Shown here piece after piece: positions 6,819 to 14,600 of a DNA stretch of 51,763 nt. The position numbers were made by a program, and so were the translations under genes. Under the pieces are notes generated by a model that saw nothing but the letters and a program-made list of their open reading frames with translations, ran no database searches and was not told where the DNA came from. Location: positions 1-51,763 of the IMG/VR virus record IMGVR_UViG_3300021197_001563; one strand, written 5' to 3'. Position 1 is the stretch's first letter. Each line of letters begins with the position of its first letter. The DNA is from a virus.

Positions 6819-8281
6819 TACAGTACTTTTACCTTGTATTTGTGTGTCCAGTCTTTACCATCTTTGGTGTCATTTACCATGGGCATGCCCTTGATGTTCA
6901 AACTAGTATTCAAAAGTATGGGACAACCTGTCTCTTTCTTCCATGCTTTGAGTAGTTCGTAAAACCCTTCATTGTCGCTTTTTGACACGGTTTGCACCCT
7001 AGATGTGCCATCGTGATGCAATATGGCAGGACAGTCTTTACCATGCGTGTACGCCGCTGTGTATTGCATATAAGGGGTGTTTTTGACGCCTGTAGGGAGG
7101 GCAAAATAGTCGTTTACATCCTCTTCCAGTATGGCTGGAGCGAACGGTCTGAACTTCTGTCTCTTCTTGATTCCATTTACTAGATCCTTGATCTCCTCAC
7201 CCCGCGGGTCTGCTAGTAATGATCTATTACCAAGTGCTCTCGGTCCGAACTCTGCTTTACCATTTGCAACTCCCACCATTTTGTTTTCTTTCAATTCTTT
7301 AATTATTGCGTCCACAGGATACTCACCTTCGATGTTGTGTCCCAGGAACGGGCTCTTCCAGTTGATGAATGATTTTTCGTGTGCCGCTATGCAACCCAAA
7401 CTGGATCCTGCATCTCCCGGATTTGGTATTATCCATATGTTGTCAAACAATCCTAGGTTTGCAAGTACCTTGTTGGCCGCACAGTTGAGTGCCACTCCGC
7501 CGGCATATACCAAATTACGTGATCCATACTTGCTGGCCCTGTGCCACAGATCTGCAAGGCATTCTTCTGTGACTGCCTGTATGCTGGCCGCAAGGTCCAT
7601 TGGATCTGCTTCCGGATGCCATTCACTCAGTCCCCTGTGTAAATTTTTCTTGAGTTTGAAAGGTGACTGATGCACGAAGTCATTGTATATGTCTTCCTTG
7701 TATTTGGGTTCGCCGTATGCGGCCATGCCCATCAAAATATATTCTTCTTCTGCGGGTTTCAATCCACAACGATGTGTGAACGCACTGTAGAGTATTCCTA
7801 TGCTGTGTGGATACTTGATCGTTTCTTTTCTCTCAATCCAAACTTTATCAGCAGTTGATATGGACACAGTGTCCCATTCTCCTATTGCGTCCACTGTGAG
7901 AATCGTTGCTTCTCTGAAAGGTGATGTGAAATAACCTGCCGCGGCATGTGAGTCATGGTGTTTCACATACTCATCTATCTTGATTTTAAAGTGATCCAGG
8001 TGCCATTGAGGCATCTCTGTATAACTGAAAGCGTCTGCCCATTGTCCTGCGTACAGTTGTCTTGTTTTCTTCAGCCAAGGTTTCTCGTAGTAAACGACCT
8101 TGTCAAAAGGACCGTAAGTCATTGCTTCATTTACTATGTGCCAGTTTAAGTAATGATCATTTTTTACTTTTGAATAACGTTCTGCATGTGCGGCCCATAG
8201 CACTTCACCTATACCTGAACTGTAATCTACGACACTCATAGATGCATCATGGTTCATGCAATTTATACCTAGTATCTTCAT
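6818..8281 (-). CDS. NodU/CmcH/TobZ-family carbamoyltransferase
   Basis: The protein has 487 residues when started at the ATG overlapping the TrxB stop (MKILGINCMNHDAS); the longer frame runs back into trxB. The N-terminal kinase-like domain has NHDAS at the start, HHDSHAAAGYF near residue 108 and VYAGGVALNCAANK. The C-terminal domain carries the family hallmark EFGPRALGNRSLL. These enzymes use carbamoyl phosphate and ATP to place a carbamoyl group on a hydroxyl of a sugar or antibiotic. At 487 residues it is shorter than the ~570 residues of TobZ, but both domains are present. Together with the aminotransferase and epimerase it points to a decorated sugar. Confidence 0.9.
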   Translation of the reverse strand: MKILGINCMNHDASMSVVDYSSGIGEVLWAAHAERYSKVKNDHYLNWHIVNEAMTYGPFDKVVYYEKPWLKKTRQLYAGQWADAFSYTEMPQWHLDHFKIKIDEYVKHHDSHAAAGYFTSPFREATILTVDAIGEWDTVSISTADKVWIERKETIKYPHSIGILYSAFTHRCGLKPAEEEYILMGMAAYGEPKYKEDIYNDFVHQSPFKLKKNLHRGLSEWHPEADPMDLAASIQAVTEECLADLWHRASKYGSRNLVYAGGVALNCAANKVLANLGLFDNIWIIPNPGDAGSSLGCIAAHEKSFINWKSPFLGHNIEGEYPVDAIIKELKENKMVGVANGKAEFGPRALGNRSLLADPRGEEIKDLVNGIKKRQKFRPFAPAILEEDVNDYFALPTGVKNTPYMQYTAAYTHGKDCPAILHHDGTSRVQTVSKSDNEGFYELLKAWKKETGCPILLNTSLNIKGMPMVNDTKDGKDWTHKYKVKVL

Positions 8282-9228
8282 TAGGATTCCTTTGCGGCTA
8301 GATATTTCTCGGCCTCTAGTGCGGCCATGCAACCCATTCCTGCGGCTGTGACTGCCTGCCTGTAAGTTTTGTCCTTCACATCTCCCGCGGCATAAACTCC
8401 GGGTATATTTGTTTCTGTACTATCTGGCCTAGTGATGATATAATTTTCATCGTCCATTTCTATCTGTCCTTTGAAAATTTGTGTTGCTGGGTCATGTCCT
8501 ATTGCTATAAACACACCATCAACGTCTACAGTTGCAGTGCCTAAGCCAAAATCATCTTTTGTATTTTTTAATTTCACACCAGTCACATTGAGTGGATCGT
8601 CATTTCCGATCACTTCTTCTATTTGGCTATTCCATATAACTTCTACTTTTGGATTGCTAAACAACCTATCTTGTAATATTTTTTCTGCCCTTAGACTGTC
8701 TCTTCTGTGTACAAGGTAAACTTTACTAGCAATATTCGTCAAGTATAATGCTTCTTCAACAGCACTGTTACCGCCACCCACCACTAATACTGTTTTGTCT
8801 TTGAAGAAAAATCCATCACAAGTGGCACAGGCACTTACACCATAACCGTTAAATTTCTTTTCACTGTCTATGCCCAGCCATCTTGCTTGGGCGCCTGTGG
8901 ATATGATCACACTGTCTGCCGTGTATGTTTCACCGCTTTCACCTACTGCCTTGAAAGGCCTTTGACCAAAGTCCACTGACTTGATCATGTCTGTGATGAT
9001 ATCGGTCCCTACACTCTTCGCCTGTTGTTGCATCTGTTCCATCAACCACGGACCTTGTATCACATCACCAAACCCAGGATAGTTCTCAACATCTGTTGTG
9101 ATGGTCAACTGTCCTCCCGGTTGTGTGCCTTGCACCATCATTGGCTTCAGCATGGCCCTCGCCGTGTATATTGCCGCCGTGTATCCTGCGGGTCCTGATC
9201 CTATTATCAATACTTTTGAATGTTTCAT
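8281..9228 (-). CDS. trxB: Thioredoxin reductase
   Basis: The protein has 315 residues from the ATG at 9228, which is preceded by a strong AGGAGG site six or so bases upstream; the ORF could be extended seven codons but loses that site. The FAD-binding motif is IIGSGPAGYTAA, the redox-active pair is C134-A-T-C137 and the NADPH-binding motif is VVGGGNSAVEEA. AAGDVKDKTYRQAVTAAGMG is the C-terminal FAD motif. It reduces thioredoxin or a similar carrier using NADPH. It overlaps the upstream rubredoxin-like gene (ATGA), so the two should be made together. In this operon it could supply electrons to the radical SAM proteins, which is inference. Confidence 0.95.
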   Translation of the reverse strand: MKHSKVLIIGSGPAGYTAAIYTARAMLKPMMVQGTQPGGQLTITTDVENYPGFGDVIQGPWLMEQMQQQAKSVGTDIITDMIKSVDFGQRPFKAVGESGETYTADSVIISTGAQARWLGIDSEKKFNGYGVSACATCDGFFFKDKTVLVVGGGNSAVEEALYLTNIASKVYLVHRRDSLRAEKILQDRLFSNPKVEVIWNSQIEEVIGNDDPLNVTGVKLKNTKDDFGLGTATVDVDGVFIAIGHDPATQIFKGQIEMDDENYIITRPDSTETNIPGVYAAGDVKDKTYRQAVTAAGMGCMAALEAEKYLAAKES

Positions 9229-9380
9229 TGTGTTTCCTCCTGGTGCCATCCTAAATCCTCTATTTTTATACTGTTACACTCTGGACATACCCAGCCTTCT
9301 TCTGTATCGAAGTCCTGTGCCAGTTCCTGAGCCACCCCTCGCCACTTACAGTCATAGCAATACCAGTTCCACCATGTCAT
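9225..9380 (-). CDS. 51-aa rubredoxin-like / zinc-ribbon protein
   Basis: This ORF is short but bounded by ATGA overlaps on both sides: its ATG (9380) overlaps the stop of the GNAT-like gene, and its stop overlaps the trxB start. Two CxxC knuckles are visible, C8-Y-D-C11 and C32-P-E-C35. The second sits in GWVCPECNSIKIEDL, close to the WVCPxCGxxKxxFE pattern of rubredoxins. It is also Trp-rich at the N-terminus (MTWWNWY). It could bind iron (electron transfer) or zinc; the glycine that usually follows the second cysteine of each knuckle is missing, so iron binding is not certain. Its final codons contain the Shine-Dalgarno of trxB. Confidence 0.75.
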   Translation of the reverse strand: MTWWNWYCYDCKWRGVAQELAQDFDTEEGWVCPECNSIKIEDLGWHQEETQ

Positions 9381-9934
9381 TTAATGTTGAACCAACCTTT
9401 TGCCCTGTCCCTTAATTTCTCCCACTGGTCCAGTTCGATGTCATACTCGAAGTTCTGTGTTGTCAGGTGTTTTCCTACCAACTTGGCTCCGTTCTTCAAG
9501 TGGAACTTCTCTGCCATTTCCGTTAGAGGTGACAGTGTAACCAATCTGTTCAAGTGGTTGGATTGCTTGATCATCTTGTAAACTTCGTTCACTATGTGCT
9601 TTCCGCCACCTTTCTTCTTGGCCCACACTGTGTAGGCTATCGCAGTCGTGCCCTGCACCCCTGCCCTGTGTACTGCCTGTATGGCGGCGTCCCGACTCAT
9701 TGTGTCCATCTCTTCAACACTCTTTGGTATTCCGTTTGTGAATGCGAAACACATCACCGCGGCTATGTCGCCTTCTTCGTCCTTGATGCCGAATATCTTC
9801 CTACCATGTGTTTGCCTGAACTCTAGGCTCAACTCTGGTCGTACCGGATCTTCCGTGACATCGATGTACGGCAACTCTGTTAATTCAAACTTTGGCTTCT
9901 TCTCCAGTGCCTTTTTAATTTTTGCAAGTACCAT
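9377..9934 (-). CDS. GNAT-like acetyltransferase, probable
   Basis: The 185-residue protein shows the shape of a GNAT fold: a strand IAAVMCFAF in the middle, then AIAYTVWAKKKGGGKHIVNE, where the GGGKH segment could be the acetyl-CoA pyrophosphate loop. It ends with RLVTLSPLTEMAEKFHLKNG and NFEYDI. The classical Q/RxxGxG/A motif is not exact, so activity is uncertain. Proteins with the FHLKNGA segment occur in marine phages, but I cannot name the acceptor. It lies between a 34-aa basic peptide and the rubredoxin-like gene. Confidence 0.55.
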   Translation of the reverse strand: MVLAKIKKALEKKPKFELTELPYIDVTEDPVRPELSLEFRQTHGRKIFGIKDEEGDIAAVMCFAFTNGIPKSVEEMDTMSRDAAIQAVHRAGVQGTTAIAYTVWAKKKGGGKHIVNEVYKMIKQSNHLNRLVTLSPLTEMAEKFHLKNGAKLVGKHLTTQNFEYDIELDQWEKLRDRAKGWFNIK

Positions 9935-9935
9935 T

Positions 9936-10040
9936 TTATTTGTATATGAATGGGTCTTTCTTTTTCAGCTCTTTGAGTCTCTTCCTGTACTTGATCTCTT
10001 GTCGGATCTTGTTGATCAGGTTCTTAATCCATGTGAACAT
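9936..10040 (-). CDS. 34-aa highly basic helical peptide
   Basis: The ATG at 10040 overlaps the stop of the SGNH-like gene (TAATG) and the ORF ends one base before the GNAT-like start. The product, beginning MFTWIKNLINKIRQEIK, has about a dozen Lys/Arg and reads as one amphipathic helix. There is no family match I recognise. It could be a regulatory microprotein or even the substrate of a modifying enzyme in the island, but that is speculation. The perfect fit into the gap is the main support. Confidence 0.45.
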   Translation of the reverse strand: MFTWIKNLINKIRQEIKYRKRLKELKKKDPFIYK

Positions 10041-10831
10041 TATTCTACTCCTATCAGTTTATTAAAAGTTGGTAACATTAATTTTACAGCATCTTGGTGT
10101 GCGTCGTCAAGTGGATGTGTTGTACCTTTTTCATAATCATTGAGAGTCGCCCATTGGTTAAATCCCATCATTCTCTCGCCGAACGAGAACCATTTGGTAA
10201 AATCAATCTCATCATACAGTGCCTTCATGAAAGGATCCTGATCTTTGTGTTGCTTGAATTCGTCATAGAACAAGGTGTTGTCTGCCAGTGTGAACATGAA
10301 CGGTATTTTCTTCTTCTCCAAGATGTTCTGCAACCAGATGATGCTCTTCCAACTGAGGTACGTCTCATGGTACTGGTTGGCCGCATATTTGTATATGGCT
10401 TCTGCAAAAGGTTTAACTCCTGTTTCTATCATTGACTCTGCTCTACGTTTCCAATGTGCCTGCTGTGCTTCTGATCCTTCTATTGCTTGATGCCTTTCGT
10501 CACTAGATATGGATGTATCCCATGGTGACATCGAGGTCCAACGTGTGTCTTCTAACTCCCTATGTCTAGGCATGGCCCAATCATATCGTGAATTGAAACT
10601 CCACATTACTACGACTCCTTCAACGTCATCACTGTTGGCCACTGCGTTAAAAACACGTCTGGAAATGCCACTATTTCCAGAACCTGGATATGCCGTGCAT
10701 ACGTATTCATGGTCTTGTGGTTTCAACCCATAAGCCCATGTGTTCTTACTAGGAATCTTGCCTTCCTGATCATCACTGAGTTCATGCCCAAACGTGAAAC
10801 TGCAACCGCCTGCTATGAATTTTTTAGTCAT
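10040..10831 (-). CDS. SGNH-hydrolase-like protein
   Basis: The 263-residue protein starts MTKKFIAGGCSFTFGHEL, where the GGCSFTFG segment sits like the GDS block with serine as nucleophile. AYPGSGNSGI follows (the Gly block), and THPLDDAHQDA near the C-terminus supplies the D..H pair of block V. An Asn between these (WSFNSRYDW) could be the fourth block. SGNH enzymes remove or move acyl groups, often on polysaccharides. A deacetylase or acyl-transfer role on a glycan is plausible but unproven. The start overlaps the end of the first radical SAM gene by 8 bases. Confidence 0.6.
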   Translation of the reverse strand: MTKKFIAGGCSFTFGHELSDDQEGKIPSKNTWAYGLKPQDHEYVCTAYPGSGNSGISRRVFNAVANSDDVEGVVVMWSFNSRYDWAMPRHRELEDTRWTSMSPWDTSISSDERHQAIEGSEAQQAHWKRRAESMIETGVKPFAEAIYKYAANQYHETYLSWKSIIWLQNILEKKKIPFMFTLADNTLFYDEFKQHKDQDPFMKALYDEIDFTKWFSFGERMMGFNQWATLNDYEKGTTHPLDDAHQDAVKLMLPTFNKLIGVE

Positions 10832-12005
10832 ATATTTTCAAAATGTTATTTAAAAGTGGAAACATGTCTCCAAAATTTTCTTTCCTGTACTGATCCGTTT
10901 GTAGTATTCTTCTTTTTCTTTCTGCTCGTATCTCAGGTGTGTCCCTGTCAGCGGCATTCATGAACCTTATGCTGGGTTGATAGTCCGTGAGCATGTGATA
11001 CCTGTCCACCACTATGTCCTTGACCTGCTTGGGCAGTGTCTGTATGTTGAACACGTCTGGGTCAAAGCATGTATTGACATAGAAAAATTTAGGTTGGAAC
11101 TGTGCCACCCACAGTGCCATCTTGGCCCAGTTGAACACGTTGAAAATAGACACTGTAGAACATATCTGGAAGTCCATGTTTGGTATCTTCATTTCCTTGA
11201 ACTTGACAAGATTTTGATTTACTTCCCTCCAGTTTGCTGGATGCCGTTGATATTCAAAAGGTTCTCCCACATCATCAATGCTGAACGCCACTTCAACGTG
11301 TTTGAAGTAACTCCACAGATCAAATATTTCCTGTGGTGGCAACTGCGTGCCATTGGTGTTGTAGTGTATGTCTATGTTCCGGGCGTATCCCTTCTCCACG
11401 CAGTGCATCAGGATCTTGAAGTGATCCTTGATCATGAACGGTTCACCGCCCGTGAACTCGAAGTACTCCACGTGTTTGAGATCCTCCTGTAACTCCTCGA
11501 AGAACTGTGGGTTACGTTTTGGCCAGCCGCCCTCCTTGAGTTGTTTCCTGGCAACAGGATTGTCTCCACCCCTGGCTGTCTCATAATCTATTTCTTCCTG
11601 AGCCCATTTTGAGGAACTCCACGATCCACATATCCTGCACTTGAGATTACACACGTTGCCCAACTTAAAGTCAATGAACTTCAGTGCCGGCTCGCTATCG
11701 GGTGTCCATTCTTTTAAACTTTTCTTCATCTTGTATATTGAATTCTGTCTCTTTGATGTTTTTCCTGCGTCCTCCTCCTGCCAACAACTCTGGCATCCGT
11801 TAGGACGTCCACCGTTTCTAAACTGTGCTCTAAGATTGTCCATGTACTCTGTGTCTTGTATAGACTTTAAACTTTGTTCGTACACTTTAACTCCAGGAAT
11901 GCTACCTTTGTATAGACAGCAAGGTGACGCACCGCCATTTACATCAACTTCCAGATGAGTCCACGGTAATGGACACACATTTGATTTTATATACTTGTCC
12001 ACCAC
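10824..12005 (-). CDS. Radical SAM protein with N-terminal twitch module (array member 5)
   Basis: The 393-residue protein starts at a GTG (12005; GTG at 12002 is equally possible). The radical SAM cluster motif is C119-NLK-C123-RI-C126, followed by SSSKW; FTGGEPFMI (after ~165) is the SAM-binding GGEP motif. Before the barrel, residues 1-80 hold C11 (CPLPWTHL), C29-C30 and C71-Q-S-C74, a four-point cysteine set like the single-cluster twitch domain, here placed N-terminally. It belongs to the N-terminal twitch radical SAM group seen in marine phages; substrates are unknown. It is the last of five such genes and overlaps the gene before it by 19 bases. Confidence 0.88.
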   Translation of the reverse strand: MVDKYIKSNVCPLPWTHLEVDVNGGASPCCLYKGSIPGVKVYEQSLKSIQDTEYMDNLRAQFRNGGRPNGCQSCWQEEDAGKTSKRQNSIYKMKKSLKEWTPDSEPALKFIDFKLGNVCNLKCRICGSWSSSKWAQEEIDYETARGGDNPVARKQLKEGGWPKRNPQFFEELQEDLKHVEYFEFTGGEPFMIKDHFKILMHCVEKGYARNIDIHYNTNGTQLPPQEIFDLWSYFKHVEVAFSIDDVGEPFEYQRHPANWREVNQNLVKFKEMKIPNMDFQICSTVSIFNVFNWAKMALWVAQFQPKFFYVNTCFDPDVFNIQTLPKQVKDIVVDRYHMLTDYQPSIRFMNAADRDTPEIRAERKRRILQTDQYRKENFGDMFPLLNNILKIYD

Positions 12006-13321
12006 TCTAACGCCTTTTTGTTTTTTATTAATATTTTTTTGATATCTGTACCCCTGATCCTATCTAAACGTTCGACTTCTGCTTTGCCTTGTTTCTGTCC
12101 CTTCTTATATAACTCTTCATCATACACTAACTCATTGTTTCTCTTTTGTTTCTGCATTTCATCCAACTGTGCAAAGAAGTTGTTTAAATTTTTATTCTTG
12201 TATTTGATTGTTTTTTCCCGTGCATCATCTATTATCTCACTCATTATTTCGTATGGCATGAACAACGGTGCCATGGCATTGTCGTGTGAGAAATTGAAAA
12301 CTTGTTTTGTCAGCAATTCGATGTTTAATTCATTACTCAATAATACCATGTTTTCCAAATCAAACAACCCTGGTAGTGTGATTGTCAGATCTAACTGCAT
12401 CCTTTGATTTTGCTGTTTTACAAACTGTAATCCATATTTCATATTTGCTTTCCATTCGTCATACTTCAATCCAGTCCTGATGTATTCTCCCACTTCTCCT
12501 GTTCCGTCGATCGACGCACATATTTGCCAATTTGGAAAATGTTTTAATATATCATCAAACAGGTTGTATTTGTAAAAATTGATCCTACTCATGTTGGAGT
12601 TATACCTTGCCAACACTTGATCTTGGTAACCTAGTTCAACAATCCTCTTCATCGCTTCCCAGTGTATCTTCCACATCAAAGGTTCCCCACCGCACCAGTA
12701 CAATTCAGTGATACGCTTCTCTTCGACCGCCTGTGTGAACTCTTTCACTACCTGCTGATCGTGGAATTGTGCTAATTGCTCTTTGATGTCTTTCCTACCC
12801 CAGATCCTGTCATTGTCGTAGTCGCCTTGGCCGTGTTTTCTGTTTTCTGCTTCCCACGTACTGCTCAACATATCACCACACATCCTACAACTGAAGTTAC
12901 ATAGGTTTGAGAACCTGTAGTCAAAACTTTCTGTCTGCATTGTGGTAGCACCCGTTTCGTCTGTGCTGGCGTATGCCTCGTCCACTTTGTTTTTGTACAA
13001 CCAATTGAAGTGTTGCCTGTACACCTGTTCATTCAGCAGTTTGTGATTGCACACAGCACACTGCGGAATCTCTTCGCCGGCTAGTAACTTCAATCTCACA
13101 CTCTTCATGTAGTCTGAATTCCAGTGTTGATCTAGTGTTGTTAGATTGATTTTATCGTTGTATCCTTTTGGATCTATCGTGTCTATGTACTGCTTGAAGT
13201 TCTCCGAGGACTCCCTCGAACTGCAACACAACCTTCTCTCCATCTGAGGTGACAGGTACGTGTGCGTCCACGGAGCCATGCAGAATGTCTTGTTGCCGTC
13301 TTTAGGTTTTATTCTTGTCAT
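11987..13321 (-). CDS. Radical SAM protein with N-terminal twitch module (array member 4)
   Basis: The protein has 444 residues from the ATG at 13321; a TTG at 13330 would add three residues and is less likely. The radical SAM motif is C141-NFS-C145-RM-C148, followed after a few residues by SSTW. YWCGGEPLM is the GGEP motif. The N-terminal module has C14 (CMAPWTHTYL), C32-C33 and C88-A-V-C91. The region between module and barrel is longer than in member 5, and the C-terminus is rich in Lys/Asn (helical). It overlaps both neighbours. The reaction and substrate cannot be deduced. Confidence 0.88.
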   Translation of the reverse strand: MTRIKPKDGNKTFCMAPWTHTYLSPQMERRLCCSSRESSENFKQYIDTIDPKGYNDKINLTTLDQHWNSDYMKSVRLKLLAGEEIPQCAVCNHKLLNEQVYRQHFNWLYKNKVDEAYASTDETGATTMQTESFDYRFSNLCNFSCRMCGDMLSSTWEAENRKHGQGDYDNDRIWGRKDIKEQLAQFHDQQVVKEFTQAVEEKRITELYWCGGEPLMWKIHWEAMKRIVELGYQDQVLARYNSNMSRINFYKYNLFDDILKHFPNWQICASIDGTGEVGEYIRTGLKYDEWKANMKYGLQFVKQQNQRMQLDLTITLPGLFDLENMVLLSNELNIELLTKQVFNFSHDNAMAPLFMPYEIMSEIIDDAREKTIKYKNKNLNNFFAQLDEMQKQKRNNELVYDEELYKKGQKQGKAEVERLDRIRGTDIKKILIKNKKALEWWTSI

Positions 13322-14600
13322 ACTTGTCAAACAGTTCTTTCCATTCAGGGAACACGTCTAAGGTTTGCTCATTCCTCATTTTGTCATATTTCTTCGTTTG
13401 TTCTATATGCAGATCTAGATGCTTCTGGTTGTCCTTTTCTAGCATCCATTTGATTGCTGATTCGTATCCCTTGGTTGCTCTGGTTAATGGATCCTTGCCT
13501 TTCAGCCATTCTATGTGTGACTCGTATTTTTCTTTGACCTGCTTTTTGTATTCTGATGGTAGTATGTCCATTCTCTGCCATAAAGGATGTTGTAAAAGAT
13601 TGAAGTTGAAATCTGCAGGTTTGATTAAACCCTGCTCCACCCAGCTCTTATGAAAATCAGTCACATGCAAACTGTTAACCAATCCCACGGTTGATGAAAT
13701 GTAGAAATCTACCTGTGGACAAACTTCCATCATACGTTTTCTGTTTGCCACTATTTCTTGCCACACAGTTCCCTTACGCATTAGTTCCGCCCTTGGTCCT
13801 TCCGCATCCAGGCTGGCTCCGATCGAGACCGAGTCAAACTTGTTCCATAGTTCAAACACATCAATATCCTTGAATGTTGTTCTACTGAAGTTTGTGTTGT
13901 AGATCAATCTCACATGATACATTTTACGTTTGTCTAATTCTTTCAATATCCTGTAATGCTCTTCCATTATGATAGGTTCACCACCTGCAAAATAGAACTG
14001 CTCGGTGTGTTCAAATGATTCTAACATCTGTTCCCACATGTCGTTTGTGGACCTTCCCACTTTCATTACCTTGGCGTGTGGTGGTGGACTGCCTGTTAGT
14101 TTTTTATGATCTTCGTACCAGTTACTGCTGAACCACGTACCACAACTCCTGCAGGCCATGTTACACAAGTTTGAGAAACGTATGTCCCAGTACTTCATCA
14201 CGAAGTCCGCTTCGCCGTCTGGTAGTGTGTTGTGTACCAAGGGAATGTTGTGACCAAAATGTTTGTTTGAACTTAGACGCAGTGAAAAGAACCCCGACTT
14301 CTCTTGATCGTAGCATTTCATACATTCACGTGATTTCTGGTTATTCAACATCCTGACTCGCATTTCTTTCATTTTGTCACCGTTGAAAACTTCTTTTAAA
14401 CTCTGCTTGTTTAAATCGCCGACAGGATAGGGATCAAAAGAGAAACAACAAGGGTACGCCCTGCCATCCGGATATGCATGAAGATGCATCCATGGTAACA
14501 TACAGAAAGTATCACTCTCTATCAACAACTCCTTTTCCCTAGGAGTCATGTCTTTAATTTTTAGTTTCTCGGGCTCTTTTGCCCCGTACTCATATGCCAC
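13302..14600 (-). CDS. Radical SAM protein with N-terminal twitch module (array member 3)
   Basis: The protein has 432 residues from a GTG at 14600, supported by GGAG nine bases upstream. The N-terminal module shows C33 (CMLPWMHLHAYPDG), C51-C52 and C93-M-K-C96. The radical SAM triplet is C146-NMA-C150-RS-C153, then FSSNW; YFAGGEPIIM carries GGEP. The DG between first and second cysteine sites and the CC pair make this subgroup (members 3-5) look like the CxxPWxHL...CC form found in SPASM/twitch proteins. The start overlaps the end of member 2 by 11 bases. Confidence 0.88.
   Translation of the reverse strand: MAYEYGAKEPEKLKIKDMTPREKELLIESDTFCMLPWMHLHAYPDGRAYPCCFSFDPYPVGDLNKQSLKEVFNGDKMKEMRVRMLNNQKSRECMKCYDQEKSGFFSLRLSSNKHFGHNIPLVHNTLPDGEADFVMKYWDIRFSNLCNMACRSCGTWFSSNWYEDHKKLTGSPPPHAKVMKVGRSTNDMWEQMLESFEHTEQFYFAGGEPIIMEEHYRILKELDKRKMYHVRLIYNTNFSRTTFKDIDVFELWNKFDSVSIGASLDAEGPRAELMRKGTVWQEIVANRKRMMEVCPQVDFYISSTVGLVNSLHVTDFHKSWVEQGLIKPADFNFNLLQHPLWQRMDILPSEYKKQVKEKYESHIEWLKGKDPLTRATKGYESAIKWMLEKDNQKHLDLHIEQTKKYDKMRNEQTLDVFPEWKELFDKYDKNKT

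Noticed and set aside
7131-7670. Plus-strand frame of 179 codons opposite the carbamoyltransferase
   Set aside because: The minus-strand frame has family motifs and tight overlaps with neighbours; the plus frame has neither.
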